DNA of 64,000 nucleotides from Paramacrobiotus metropolitanus (lineage: Eukaryota; Tardigrada; Eutardigrada; Parachela; Macrobiotidae): positions 124,001 to 188,000 of the forward strand of contig NW_026570385.1 in assembly GCF_019649055.1 (NCBI RefSeq). The letters are read 5' to 3'. A program made the translations under genes and the position numbers. Below the pieces are notes generated by a model. It was given only the letters and a program-made list of their open reading frames with translations. It made no database searches and had not been told where the DNA came from. Shown here piece by piece: positions 1-11,724 of this stretch. Every line of letters begins with the position of its first letter. Within the stretch, counting starts at the first letter, position 1.

Positions 1-818
1 TTCGCAACACGGTGTTATGTTTGTTGCACGTATTTTAAAAACCTAATACGGTTGTAAATTAAACAAAAACTCATGGGAATACTAATCATCCTTGCCCGTA
101 CCCTTTTCTCGTTTGAAGCAAATAATCTCAGTTACGATGAACCGGTTTTTTAAAAAAAAAGTTTAGGTTAGTATTTGGCGCTTCAAATACCATCTATGAA
201 GCCAGCTTCTACTTCACTAATTTTCTGCTTTAAAATAGTGCAGCTTTTCTCCAGCTTGGATCCAAGACTGCAAATGCACTTGACATGGACCAATGGTCGG
301 TTGTAAGTCTGTTGTCAGGGGCGTGATGCATAGTACTCTACTACCCATCTAACGCACCTTCACACAAAAGTGTCCTTCAATTTACAGTACTTCTACATGA
401 ATTAAGTAATAGCACCGTACTTGGTATATGACTACTGAGCATCTGTGCCAAGGACATCGGCCCCTCTCCTTTGAGGCAAAGGATCTCGGCTTTTACTTCA
501 CCGATTTGTTTTTACTTTAAAGTACTGTACTTTAAAAAATCTCTAGCTGTAGCGGCGGATTCAAGATTGTTGACGTTTTGCCGAAATTATTTGTCCAGGT
601 CCAGTGGTCAATTGAAAGCTTTTCACCATGGACGCGATGAGAAATGCAAGCTATTCTAACACAACATGACCCAGAACAGTATAAATATCTGGGCTGATAT
701 TTAACAATAAGTACGGTGCCATGAAGCAGCAAGGCGCCGGTGACGTCGGCTCGCTTTTCCAATCTAATTGGAAGCATGGCCAAGTGCCGGACATTCTCAG
801 CCGCTTAGGCTGGAGATT
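1..818. other. No gene seen
   Basis: AT-rich sequence with only short overlapping open frames on both strands and none with recognisable protein motifs. I see no tRNA, tandem repeat or long inverted repeat here. Confidence 0.6.
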
Positions 819-1122
819 CCACATTTGACCTTGTAATCATCCGTCATCTATTAAAATGTCAATCGTGTAAAACTAAAAACCTTCAGCCAATATTGAAAAC
901 AAATCTGCGCAACAATAGCATACATTAATAAGATTGCCGGCCCTAGCTAAGGCACTAATACAATAGGCAGACTTTGTACAATTAGGAGATCGCTTGTTTT
1001 CTTACTTTCTTTCCTCAGACGCGTCAGATATAAAACAAATTACTTTTTAAACGTGCTACATTAGTAAATCTGCAAAAGACCAGATTTTTCAGTAGTGTGG
1101 TATTATGGCGTAAATTATCTGT
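819..1122 (+). repeat. Dispersed 304-bp repeat, copy 1
   Basis: This stretch is repeated at 4396-4699 in the same orientation with a constant offset of 3577 bases and no gaps. I noticed only about two substitutions, for example one base in the ATTAGGAG/ATTTGGAG stretch near 982. It begins CCACATTTGACC and ends AATTATCTGT. It has neither TG...CA ends nor terminal inverted repeats, so it is not an obvious solo LTR or inverted-repeat transposon. The flanking DNA differs on both sides, so the duplicated unit is sharply bounded. It could be a non-autonomous element or a recent copied segment. Confidence 0.9.
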
Positions 1123-3480
1123 GCAAGCGAAAAAGCAAACCAGAATTACTTGAAAGATTTTTTAACACGAGAAGTTGTTGTGCTCGAGCCTGACAAAATC
1201 TAAAAAAAAACTAGGGTTGCGCTCGCTCGCCATACTCCGCTTAAATAGGTCAGTATTCAGACAAATTTTATATTGTGAAAAACTGTTAATTATAAATTAT
1301 AAATTACAGCTTTGAGGCCGCATTTTACTTCTACTGCAGCAAGCCAGTTGATTTTCACTTTGGTTTCGTATTACACGATGCATCGTGGTCAGTCGCAGTG
1401 GCATCATTGTTGCAGTTTATCCTCACCATCTTCGCCTTGTCATTAGCGATGTGGCTGCAGATGCGATCAAGGCCCACGGCAACGGAACTGTGCTGCAGCT
1501 GTACGGTGCCCATTTGGAGGTCCTTGTAAGGGAAAAATACCAACCAGTGGCTGGTAAGGGATAAAACTGGTCTTGTCATTCCTGCGTGTTGATAAATTTC
1601 GTAACAGATTTCGCATAAACTTTTTTTATTGAATATTGGCGTAACGCGATTACTCGCGTGATTTTACGAAAATTTGTACGACTAGCAATGTCTGAAGGAA
1701 CGACTAATGTCAGCCTACTCGATAAATGAAGTGGCTGTTTTCAGCGTAGATTTCCTGCTTTGTATGTTCGGCACCTCCAATCTTTTATTTTGTTTTATAA
1801 CAAAAAAATCTTAAGCTCACTAGTGGCAGAAATTACACAAAGGTTTCATTCAGTGTTACAGGCATTCCTTTTTTGTGTTTTTTTCAGTTTTGCTGCATTT
1901 CTCACTTCTCCTAACTACGTGTAATAACCACAGTCTTGTGTTTAGAAAGTACCGTACGGCGTTTTTAGCTGAATCACGATTCCGTCCAGTTCCGAAACTT
2001 TCGAGTCGATTCGGTCATCTTCATTGGCAAACAAGTCCCATTTGATCCAATCGTAACCAAAAGGTAAAAAAAATTTTCGAATTTTGTTTGCGTCAAACAA
2101 CATCTGACTGGCGGCAGGTGCGCATTCGTTTCGATCATTAGTGTAAATAAATGATTCGTAACCGGCACCTCCTTAAAATTAAGTTGCCCGAATATAAGCA
2201 ACAAATTAATTGAAAATAGAATCAAGGAAAATTAAAAAGAAAATTATTAATTTGGCTTCATTCCGTTTCTTCTGTCCTTTGGCGTTCGCTTCCGCAAGTT
2301 ATGTCGCAGGCGAAATAAGCTGTCAGATGGGCATTGTTGAGTGATTTGCCATCCATCGTAGAAACAAATTCAATATACGGGAAAAATTCTGCAAACGCTA
2401 TGTTATCGGTTGCATCATGGGTTACACATGACGCAGAATGGTGCCGTGTACAACAGCAAAACTCAGCAGTATGACGAATTGTTTTTGGTGCAGGTATCGT
2501 TCACTGTTTGCACTCCTTAAGTTGCATGTTTTAGTTTCCACTGTGGCAGAGAATTTTTATCTTCTTATATGACGCGTCCGCTCCAATGGACAACTCTATC
2601 GCAGATCAAAGAAAAGCGTCAATCCTATTGGATACAACTGAGTGTTCGATATCAAGATATCAGCATTTGCCAATACAGGGTTACAGCCCCCGTAAGAGCA
2701 ATAAAATTCGTTTTGGTCTAGAAATTTAAAGAATCAAAGCGAATCGGCAGAAAAATTTCTGGGGTGCACGCCTTAGAATTATCAAGTCCAGAGAATATGA
2801 TTATTTTGCCTGCGTACTGCGATTTCAAAGTGGTATTATGATATCAGATGCAGACGCAAATTTCCAAAGCGTTTGTGCTTGATGAAGTAGCCCCGGTTCC
2901 ACCGAAAGGGTTCCATGTGACTCGGTACTTAGTAATAAGAAGACTTTGACACGCGATTTACCAGCTCCAGCATCTGCTGTAATGCAGGATGATATAATGC
3001 TTGATGCAAATTCGACGTCCGCTTGTTGGGACAAAGTTACCGGCAATCCATCAGTGTGCTGACAGTTGTACAATTCGACAGTTGGTTTCAAAAGACAAGG
3101 GCATGTAATTATTACCAACATCTTGTGGTATAGGACGCCCAAAAAATGGAATCAATGGCGGTCTTGCCTTTAAAAATTACTCACAATAAACAGAAATACC
3201 CGGTGTTTAGCCATGGAAATTACACAGATGGCATGTGCGATTATCGGGCAATTGAAACATTTCTTTTCGATTTACGAAGAGAAAAAAGAGTCCTCCATGA
3301 TTCGTAAGATCAGTTAATTCCTTTTGAATAATTTTAAGGTACATAAAAATGGCAAAAACTTCGTTAACCAATTTTTTTCAAAAACGCATTTCAAGGATCC
3401 TCTATAAAGGAGCATCGTTTTCAGGGTTTGAATACATAAAATTCCATCGCCCGTTCTCCGCGCACGTGTTTTTTTTAATA
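1123..3480. other. No gene seen
   Basis: Two kilobases of AT-rich DNA with short open frames only. A minus-strand frame at 2825-3142 contains a glycine-alanine-glycine-lysine-serine stretch that superficially resembles a P-loop, but nothing around it supports a nucleotide-binding protein. Confidence 0.5.
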
Positions 3481-3481
3481 G

Positions 3482-3871
3482 GCCAAACTAATTGCAAACA
3501 TACCGTTTTATTGTGGCATGTGTCCTGAAAGTCATGACATTTTCAAAGAGGTCACTTGGAAATTGTATGAGAGGACAATGTCGCTGTTTCGCAATACATC
3601 TAGCCAGTCAACCTTTCGGTATGGTATTCCAAGGCCATCGAAAACCCGGTGGCATGACGCATTTCTTGCTGTCAAAAATGTGACGGCAAGAGTTCGCGAC
3701 GGCACAGACGATGGTTATCGGCGTCTAACGGCAAAGAACAGGGACGTTTTGCGGCTATTCGTGGTCCTTGCGGAGCAGATTTGCCAGTTTCCAACATTGC
3801 TTTGCTGCCTGCAGCGGCGTGCACTTGGATGCCAGACGCGGGATATTCGTTCAACGGTGTCAATTGGGTAG
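3482..3871 (+). pseudogene. Possible hAT-type transposase fragment
   Basis: One open frame runs through this stretch. Its middle reads as helices with leucines and arginines leading to PSKTRWHDAFLAV. That resembles the conserved TRW block before the catalytic core of hAT-family transposases. No upstream zinc finger or downstream dimerisation region is visible, and the frame overlaps an open minus-strand frame (3672-4124), so only one of the two is likely real. If correct it is a short internal remnant of a DNA transposon. A chance open frame is a serious alternative. Confidence 0.22.
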
Positions 3872-4124
3872 AATGCCCTTGGTGTGAGCGCATAGTCAGC
3901 GTTGCGGCCGATGTTGCCGCCTCAAAGACACTTTCTTGCGCGGGAGCTTCTTGGGAGGAACCTGAATTTCCCTCCTGGCTATTCGGCATAACGTTTGTAA
4001 TAGCGTGTGGTACAAACGGCGGTGCATTCACCGCTTCGTTCATGCTGACACTATAAGCCGTGACACCGATGACGAGGAACGGAACCAATCGCCATCGGTT
4101 TTTATTCGTCACGTTGTTGGTCAT
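3672..4124 (-). CDS. Hypothetical secreted-type protein, 150 residues
   Basis: The frame starts with a basic stretch followed by a hydrophobic segment (RLVPFLVIGVTAYSV) that would serve as a signal peptide or anchor. The rest is rich in Ala, Pro, Ser and Gln and looks disordered. It ends in a basic CRRELLPSHF tail. I recognise no family. The leader-like start and single 453-base frame are the only support. It could be the first exon of a secreted host protein or a leftover of an envelope-type gene. It overlaps a plus-strand frame of comparable quality. Confidence 0.28.
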   Translation of the reverse strand: MTNNVTNKNRWRLVPFLVIGVTAYSVSMNEAVNAPPFVPHAITNVMPNSQEGNSGSSQEAPAQESVFEAATSAATLTMRSHQGHSTQLTPLNEYPASGIQVHAAAGSKAMLETGKSAPQGPRIAAKRPCSLPLDADNHRLCRRELLPSHF

Positions 4125-4395
4125 CCCCGGAATGTTCGTCGCAAATTCATAAAATTTAATTGCTACAAAAAAGCACAGTCGTCAACGAAAATTCGATTTT
4201 TGTGTTACATTATTTTATACATAAAGAAATTGTAGAAACAATTTTTACCCCGATGAAAAAATCGTCCCTTGCAACTGTTTTGAATGTCAGTGAACATTGC
4301 CGATCCAGAAAATAGCTTCAGCTCTAAGTACTCGTAGCGTCGTTTCAGCTTAGGGGGCTGAGGCGATAAATTGGATACCACGTAATGCCCCCCCG

Positions 4396-4699
4396 CCACA
4401 TTTGACCTTGTAATCATCCGTCATCTATTAAAATGTCAATCGTGTAAAACTAAAAACCTTCAGCCAATATTGAAAACAAATCTGCGCAACAATAGCATAC
4501 ATTAATAAGATTGCCGGCCCTAGCTAAGGCACTAATACAATAGGCAGACTTTGTACAATTTGGAGATCGCTTGTTTTCTTACTTTCTTTCCTCAGACGCG
4601 TCAGATATAAAACAAATTACTTTTTAAACGTGCTACATTAGTAAATCTGCAAAAGACAAGATTTTTCAGTAGTGTGGTATTATGGCGTAAATTATCTGT
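4396..4699 (+). repeat. Dispersed 304-bp repeat, copy 2
   Basis: Second copy of the segment at 819-1122, nearly identical over its whole length. The left flank is a run of cytosines (CCCCCCCG), quite unlike the flank of copy 1. The right flank diverges abruptly after ATTATCTGT. Such high identity in otherwise decayed DNA suggests a recent copying event. Confidence 0.9.
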
Positions 4700-5418
4700 A
4701 TGAGTACTGCACTAGTGCATTGCAGCGGTATGTGCCCAACTTAAATTGTTTGGTTACGCTCTTTGACCCTCACCAGATGAAACATATGAATTTATTTCTT
4801 TAATTTTACAACAGAGTATACTACGTTTCTCCAAAAGACGAGATTTTTCTGAATTTAGAGGCGGTAATAGTGCCCTGTTTAGTCGTTATACTAGAATACT
4901 GCACTGCAAAATTTCGACTTATACCGCTTTATGAGTACTTTGTGCAAAAAATGATATCGCCTGTAGAATGCTGGCTCTACACTAAAAAAAACTTACTGTA
5001 GTTTATCGTAAAACATACTTGCAGAAAACGCATAAGTTTCAAGATTTTAGTGAGGACGAATTTCTGATTGTTTTATCTTAACAGTTCAAGTTTATTGTTC
5101 AGGTTAAGTTAAAAAACTAAAAAAGGGTACAATTAAAATCTGATAATAAAAAAATATCACGAAACAGCAATACAGAGTTAAACCAATAATAAGAACGTTA
5201 ATCGGCATGGCAATATTATCAAACGCATAAAACATTAACCAGCAAACATGTAAAGACATGATTATACGTTTTCCGCCGTACATACATTTTATTGTGCATA
5301 TGCAACTACGTCGTTCCAGTCAGATCGTTGACGATTTTTTCCATAGGGTTATCAAATCTAATATTTGAACGTTAACTAAAATGTGAACCTCCGGGTTAGG
5401 TAGCCACTGAACAACAGA
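4700..5418. other. No gene seen
   Basis: AT-rich, with no open frame of note and no recognised element. Confidence 0.6.
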
Positions 5419-5531
5419 TTCCAGAAACCTGCTACGATACAAATTCTGCGATACAAATTCTACGCTACAAACTCCAGAAAGCTGCTACGAAATCTCCGGA
5501 AAGCTGCTACAAAGTCCGGAAAGCTGCTACA
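5419..5531. repeat. Degenerate tandem repeat, TCCGGAAAGCTGCTACAAA type
   Basis: Three clear units of about 20 bases carry the core GAAAGCTGCTAC, preceded by three more decayed units sharing only the (G/A)ATACAAA(T/C)TC part. The last two units are nearly identical (TCCGGAAAGCTGCTACAA), so the array looks younger at its right end. No hairpin potential like that of the arrays at 12.4 and 43.7 kb is evident. Confidence 0.8.
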
Positions 5532-7888
5532 ATGAAGATATATTAATATAATTTAAAAAAAATATTAGAGTCAAATCTATTTATAAACATTTTTCTTTAA
5601 ACTGTTTAAAACCGCCAAATTTTTTAAGTTTCAAATAGCCTACTCCCTTAATACATATTACTAAGGTATCTAATCTTATTGAAAAAATAAATTTAAACTA
5701 AGATTTTTAATGAACTTATAATTTCACCTATTCCTTTAAATTAGATATAAAATTAAATCAACCAAGCATCAACCAGGCAGGCAGCATCTTCCAACCAAAC
5801 CTCAAGGAAGCAAAAGTAGATTACCTAATTCTTTTGCTTGCTGAATCCGATATTGATATTCTTTTAAAACACTCTGGCGGATCTGATGGCCCTTGACACC
5901 GCGACTGCTTCTGAATGAGTCGCTTGCTGATTCTGCTATGGAGGTTGGATAAGTTGCTTGCGACCTTGATGTATGGGAGCATCGATAATTCGGCAGCAGT
6001 ACCAGCCCACTCATTATTAAGTTGCAGTGATATGACCTAATCGAAGCCTGCTGTTGGCGATGAAGATGTGGATAATTTTGACTTTCTGGGAAGGGATATT
6101 CGGGACATTCTTGCAGATGTATTATTATCTATTTTGCAGACTTATTCTGTGCCGTCGCAAGGATATTCTTTTGAGCCGCAGTGTTGTGCTCGAACCAATT
6201 CGACTAGAAAAAAAGCTAAACAGATATTGCGACCCAAATCATCTGTACGCTAATAAGCGGTTAGCTTAATCAAGGAAAGGAAAGGTCCGATCTCCCAAAT
6301 ACATTCGGGGTTTGGAAGAATGGCATCCTCGAATATGGATCCTCGATTTCTGCATATATGTATTCTTTAAGAACGCTTAACTGATCAGGCCGAAATAGCC
6401 TAAAATACAGCATGCGTTTAATTAATAAAGTACGACTTGAATTAAATTTGTTTTGAACCAATGCTCATGGTAAAGATTCCAACTAATTCACCAGCCACCG
6501 TTTGGCCATCCCGGATTAAATGTTCTGCAGTTGCTTTGTACAGGAACTGGAGTTCCTAAAATAAGCTACATCGAGGTGGCACTGTCGTATCAGAATTAGG
6601 TAAGCCAAAAAACTGCGGCTTTCTATACGGATCCGGATTCGGATCCAAGGTTAAGTAGTGCTAGGTTTTATGTACAGTAGGTATAGGCACTTTTCTTATA
6701 TTTTCACAAGATTTTCGAATCAACATAGCTTATCGAATCAACATAAAAAACCCAGCCCAGTTAATACGATTAGTAGTATGTTCTGTCACAACATTTCGAA
6801 CTGATTTAAATGTCTGTCCGAATCATTAGACAAATCGGAAGATTTGAGGTGACATCGGTAATCGGAAAAAGTGCATGGATTTTAACAACGAATTTAATAA
6901 CAATTAAGATACTAGATTTGATGATTCCTGTTTTTTTTTTACTTCCGGCGGAAATGATCTTAAAAAGTAATTCACACAGTAAGCACGTTTGCCTGTTCGG
7001 GGCTACTGCAAGAAGGGAATGGCGAATTACGCTTCGTCCTTGTGCGCGCGTTGATTTTGCTTAAAGTAATCGTAGTAGATGACTAGATGCCACACAACAA
7101 CCAAATTACGCTGTGACTAATTATGGATAATAACGTCAATGAGCGGGCAGAATCGAACAGGATGCAAATTTGTTTTCCAATATCCTAACAATAGTTCGAT
7201 TTGTACTTATAAAAAACCTAAAACCGCCACCTGCTACCAACTTGTGGAGTTTGCCGCAATCGATACAGTAAACTCAGCCTTGCATATGCCCCTTTAAAAT
7301 CACACTGTAAACTGCCAAGCAAAAAATCGGACGACCAAAATTCTCTCCCACTTTATTATACACTTAAACTTTTTTGTATACTACGAGCAGATCGGATGAT
7401 CCACATTCGATCAGCCATAGCCAGCATACAACAACCATATATATTCAAAAGATCATTCTTCGGAGATACACTCTGTTTTATCCTGATGTTTGGCCGTATA
7501 GCGCAGCTACCGTGCAGTGTGGGTCAGATCCCCGATATCGAAAATGAAGACATTATTATCGACGAGTAGGTGGTGGAGCTTCATAATTCTTTAAGTACAG
7601 CATCTGAAGTTGCGCGAGCCAGGATAGAATCTTTCAGTTTAAAGGACTCCTTTTGTTATCATTAGCAACGTGAAGTGAAAGAATCTGGTGTTGGAGGACT
7701 TGTCTTGTGTATTAAGTTACAGTCCTCAAAGAAAACTAAAATTCAGAGTAAGCTAAACCATAGATTTTTGGACCGTTTGTAATTTTAAAAGAAATTTCTG
7801 AAGTCAACTATAAAGTATGAGTTTGTTTTGGTAAAGAAATGGAGCAATGCCATAATGGAAGGATAGGAATGAAGAAGGGCAACAAATT
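5532..7888. other. No gene seen
   Basis: AT-rich DNA with scattered frames of 60-85 codons on both strands. None shows a family motif, repeated structure or convincing splice pattern. Confidence 0.5.
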
Positions 7889-7889
7889 G

Positions 7890-8158
7890 CAATGGTATGT
7901 CAGAATAGCGATGCGATATTGAAGGCGAAAGTTTTTTATGCCAAAATAGAATCCCAAGAATTTGACTTCCTGACTAGCGAATAAACACTTATCTGGGTTA
8001 AGTAATAGATTAGCATCCTGAAGCGGCCAGAGTACTAGGTCAACGTGGACCAGGTGATCGCTGAAGATTTTGCTATCGATATTTAAATCGTCGATATGCG
8101 CAAGGCAAAAACGCCATAAAAAATCGGATAAAACGAAAAACAAATGAGCGTTCGTCAT
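7890..8158 (-). pseudogene. Ty3/Gypsy reverse transcriptase fragment
   Basis: A single minus-strand frame contains, in order, a DFLWRF helix, the catalytic block HIDDLNI (equivalent of YxDD) and NPDKCLFASQEVKFLGF. The last matches the conserved NP-KC-F-...-V-FLG motif that follows the active site in Gypsy polymerases. Similarity stops just after the FLG block. Nothing of the fingers, RNase H or integrase domains is adjacent, so this is an isolated palm-domain scrap. Confidence 0.7.
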
Positions 8159-8689
8159 GCAAAAAGCTTAAAATCGTACCCTCTGTAAGCGCTATGCCTG
8201 CGCTGCATAAGAATGCAACGGAAAACAACCACGCCAAAAATGACAGCTTTATTAATATCGAAAACGTTAATAAAGGGACGAAACCCACAACATCGAAACA
8301 GCCCCGAAGGGTCACTCTAGCATGCGCAAATATCGAAGGCCATCTCGTACAGCATGGACGTCTCCAGGCTGTCGAGCCAAAATCTAACAGAATGAAATCG
8401 AAACGTCTCGGCCATGTGCATGCAATGCCAGTCTCTGGCCGTAGACACATCACACAGAACACGAAATTTGAGTCGGTGCGACACCCACTCAACCCACACT
8501 CCTGGGCGGTGGCGCCGATCTTCTGAAACCTCTGTCATATCTCTCCACAAAAAGCCAGAGCCTAAAATCTCTAAAATTTACGTGAACACTTTTAATTTTT
8601 GCGAAGAGGGGGTATTGAGAGCTGATTTTCATTTTTTCCGGCAAGCGCTAGCAGGCTAAATACGCATCTGTTTCTTCAACAGTACCATT

Positions 8690-8746
8690 TAGTAACAGTG
8701 ATATGTGTACCTATCCGATAAATAGGTATACATATCACTGTTACTA
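8690..8746. repeat. Near-perfect hairpin, 25-bp stem and 7-base loop
   Basis: The left arm at 8690-8714 begins TAGTAACAGTGATATG. The right arm at 8722-8746 is its reverse complement except for one position, which would be a G-U wobble in RNA. The loop is CCGATAA. It lies in a gene-free stretch just upstream of the CUT-domain remnant. Confidence 0.9.
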
Positions 8747-8794
8747 ACGTTTACGTTTGACCCTGCTATTAAGTACTGATGATTCTCACACAGA

Positions 8795-9487
8795 AATGCC
8801 TGCAGATAAAAGATTTCTGGCTCAGCAAGACAGATTCGGGCTCAGCAAATAACGAAAACAAATGCACAACAACAGACACCGAATTCCCAGCCTGAAATCC
8901 AAATTTCTGGAACACCATACCTCTTCCCGTTTTCTAACAAAACTGCAGAAATACCACCTGGAGATATTGACATGCAGTCCAATATGCCCAATCCAATACC
9001 GAAAGCCATATTCCTACCATCCCGACCGACCATTCCGACCAATACCATATTTCGACCATCCAAAATTTCAAAGCCACACACGCAACTTTGAACCTTTACA
9101 GACTATCGTAGAAATATCCTCTATTAAATCACAGCCGATTTGATTAAGCAATACGCCCCCTTGGACACTAACAGTATAAACGAAGCTGTACGCGATAAAC
9201 CTAAAATCTTTAACAGCAATCAGCTCTTATTTTGGGAAATAGTTTTAGGCCTCAGCCAAGGAGCGTTAAGTAACCTTATTCAGAGACCAAAACCCTGGAG
9301 CAAGCTTTTGTGCCCCACCAAAGAGCATCATGAGCGCACGATCCATTTCCTGAAAGATGATCAAAGCATCGCAGTACTTCAGGATATCTGCAAAATAACA
9401 GAACTAATTCTCGAAATGCTGACAACCAAAGATAGGGAAAAGAAGCTTCTCCAGAAAAAACTAACAAAAGGTCAGAAAATACAATGA
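8795..9487 (+). pseudogene. CUT-domain protein remnant
   Basis: The part from about 9125 to 9400 encodes a convincing CUT DNA-binding domain: it opens with LDTNSINEAVRD, followed by LFWEIVLGLSQGALSNL and RPKPWSKL, the classic core of the CUT family. The same reading frame continues upstream to about 8795 as a Pro/Gln-rich linker, but two stop codons (TGA near 9091 and TAA at 9125-9127) interrupt it. After the domain the frame becomes Lys-rich and stops at 9487. No homeodomain follows, whereas ONECUT, CUX and SATB proteins carry one. It may be a pseudogene, a processed fragment, or the end of a CUT-only protein if an intron removes the stops. Confidence 0.7.
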
Positions 9488-9723
9488 ATAATTTTTAGTA
9501 CATCATTTCATAAACTACCACTTATATTAACGTCCAGCTGCCCAAAACGTGAAATATACAGTATCTACAATAACAAACATAATTACGCCTCAACAATTTT
9601 AATACAATAATGATTTGCATTTCATTTTATGCCGTTTTTATTTTAAAATCATAATAGCGTACAGGACTGCAGTGCACCGGCGAGTTATCTACATTTAATG
9701 TGGGTCTGTCCTCCTGTTTCTAG

Positions 9724-11640
9724 TCACCTTCCGACTGATCTCAATCGTTTGGTTGCATGAAATGTTGCATGAAATTGATTACTAAGAAAACTGCAACAAC
9801 TAGCTCCAGCAGGTACTTCCGGTTGATATAAGCGCGAAATTTCCCGACGATCGTCTAACTGATTTTTGTAATCTGTCGCTTCCGCCGTTTTATCTTTAGA
9901 GTATTTTTGCAAATTGTGGTAGAAAATGCGAATTTCATTATTTTCCTTTCGAATTTTGTCATTGTCCATTGTCAGTCGGACTATTTCCTGTTGATTTTCA
10001 AATGCTAGCGACTGCGCTTCCGCTTTTGCCGCACTCGCATTATCGCACGCTAAGCAGGCATGCGCCCTGGCTTCCTTCTGAGCCTTCACTTCTTTTAATT
10101 CATTTTCGGCTTTATCCTTTGCTTTTTTCAAATTACTGCATTCGGTTTTCCATTGGGCAATTTCCACCCGTAATTTTTCTTCTGTGTCCTTACAGACTGC
10201 AGAGACTGCTGCACTCGTGGACTGTTTTCCCATGGAGAGCTGCGACTGTGCGATAGCCAACTCTTGCCGTAGTTGCGCTACCATTTTCGCATTTGGATTC
10301 ACCCTTCTGCGTTCTGCCCGCAGTTCCCGCTCCTGCTGATCAACTCTATTGTTAAGATCAGAGTTTTGTTTAACTGTGACGGCGTGAGAATCCTTCAATT
10401 GTGGAAGCTCACCCTTTACCGTTTTCAATTGTTTAGACAAATCTGCACTTTCTTTATGCAGATTACTTGTGTCCGCTCGGCTTATTTCCGCCGCGTAATC
10501 CGCCTTCAGGGAATTTACTTCCCGCTGCACCTCTTCCAGCGACTCTTCCAAAGTGTGATTCGCAGCTTTTAGTTGCTGGAATTCAGCATCTAGCTGATCA
10601 TACTCAGTTTTTATTTGCAATTCCACCCCGCGGTAGTTCAGGAGACTCCGGTTTAAGGTGCGTATTTTTTCTGCAAAAACGTCGCGCTCGGCGCACACCT
10701 TGTCCCATTTACCCCGCATTTCGTTGAAATCCGACTGGAATCTCAAATTTTCTTCTCTTTCTTTTTGCAGTTGCAGATCAAACTGCTCAGACTGCCCGAA
10801 CGAATCTACTTTGGCCTGGGTGGCGGCAACTAGTCTCTTAAAGGATCTCACTAATATTGGAAGAGAATCACGAGCTACTACTGCGGCTTCCAAATCATTT
10901 GTTACCGCCGAAAATCTCTCATTCGTTTTGGCTACCTCAGCCATGAATTCTTCGTCTGGGACAAAGTCCTCTTCTGACAACAGCGGGTACAGATGCATTT
11001 GAGTGGCGTGGATAGAGACCACTCCCAGCCTGACCACGGCATCGCCCCTGGATTTTCTTGTATAATCTTCCGTATTTGGTGGTGTCCCAATCACCGACCG
11101 ATAATCTTCTACGTCAGACAACGGAGGAGTATTTCCCCGACTGGTCACGTTTATTGAACTGGGCAACGATGAGTCTGACACCGGTTGCTTTACTTCATTA
11201 GGCTGCGCCATTGCAATACTTTCTTCTACCGGAAGTGTGTCAGGTAAGACTTCGGCTACGCTGCGCGTCTGTCTTCCTGTTCTGTCCAAAAGCTTTTGCT
11301 GCTGTTCACGCAGCATTGCATTTTTCCTTTCTTCTAACTCTTTCACGAAATCTGCTTCTTTTAGCAAAGCTCGCTGTACCGCGGCTTTAAATTCTTCAAC
11401 AGTGACAAGACCGTGTAGATACGGTTCTGGTATACACCAATCTTGTGAAAACCAATTATTGTAATATTTTAGTTTCCTACCGAATGATTGCGGATCATGT
11501 TGATAATCAACCCAAGCTTTACCCGCATAAATCGCATCCAGTATTTTGATTTTGAATTCCCGATACAACAACTCAAGTGTATCGCTTCTGCCCGTGCGCA
11601 TCGTACGCGCCCTTAACCTGTGAAAATGCCTTTGCGTCAA
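9724..11640 (-). CDS. gag: Retroelement Gag-like coiled-coil protein, 638 residues
   Basis: This intact frame lies about 960 bases downstream of a minus-strand primer-binding site and LTR, the position expected of gag. Residues 20-120 form a helical domain rich in aromatics (YREFKIKILDAIYAGKAW...), followed by a disordered Ser/Pro segment. From about residue 230 to 600 there is a long coiled coil rich in Glu, Lys, Gln and Leu. No capsid-type domain, zinc knuckle, protease or polymerase follows; the frame ends with an unrelated-looking tail at 9724. The element therefore seems truncated after the Gag front part. A coiled-coil Gag front is also present in the 34-41 kb cluster, though I see no close sequence match. 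A domesticated gag is possible because the frame is open. Confidence 0.5.
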   Translation of the reverse strand: MTQRHFHRLRARTMRTGRSDTLELLYREFKIKILDAIYAGKAWVDYQHDPQSFGRKLKYYNNWFSQDWCIPEPYLHGLVTVEEFKAAVQRALLKEADFVKELEERKNAMLREQQQKLLDRTGRQTRSVAEVLPDTLPVEESIAMAQPNEVKQPVSDSSLPSSINVTSRGNTPPLSDVEDYRSVIGTPPNTEDYTRKSRGDAVVRLGVVSIHATQMHLYPLLSEEDFVPDEEFMAEVAKTNERFSAVTNDLEAAVVARDSLPILVRSFKRLVAATQAKVDSFGQSEQFDLQLQKEREENLRFQSDFNEMRGKWDKVCAERDVFAEKIRTLNRSLLNYRGVELQIKTEYDQLDAEFQQLKAANHTLEESLEEVQREVNSLKADYAAEISRADTSNLHKESADLSKQLKTVKGELPQLKDSHAVTVKQNSDLNNRVDQQERELRAERRRVNPNAKMVAQLRQELAIAQSQLSMGKQSTSAAVSAVCKDTEEKLRVEIAQWKTECSNLKKAKDKAENELKEVKAQKEARAHACLACDNASAAKAEAQSLAFENQQEIVRLTMDNDKIRKENNEIRIFYHNLQKYSKDKTAEATDYKNQLDDRREISRLYQPEVPAGASCCSFLSNQFHATFHATKRLRSVGR

Positions 11641-11724
11641 TCCGTTTTAATGCCATCGTACTGTACTACTATTTGAGTACAGTTTTCACACTACAGCAAC
11701 TTCCGATACTGTAAACAAAAGAAT

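Noticed and set aside
2825-3142. Helicase or P-loop ATPase from a GAGKS stretch
   Set aside because: No preceding strand, Walker B or other helicase motif; the frame is short and isolated.
8194-8526. Plus-strand protein-coding gene of 110 residues
   Set aside because: A minus-strand frame of similar length overlaps it and neither shows a motif; probably chance openness in slightly GC-richer DNA.
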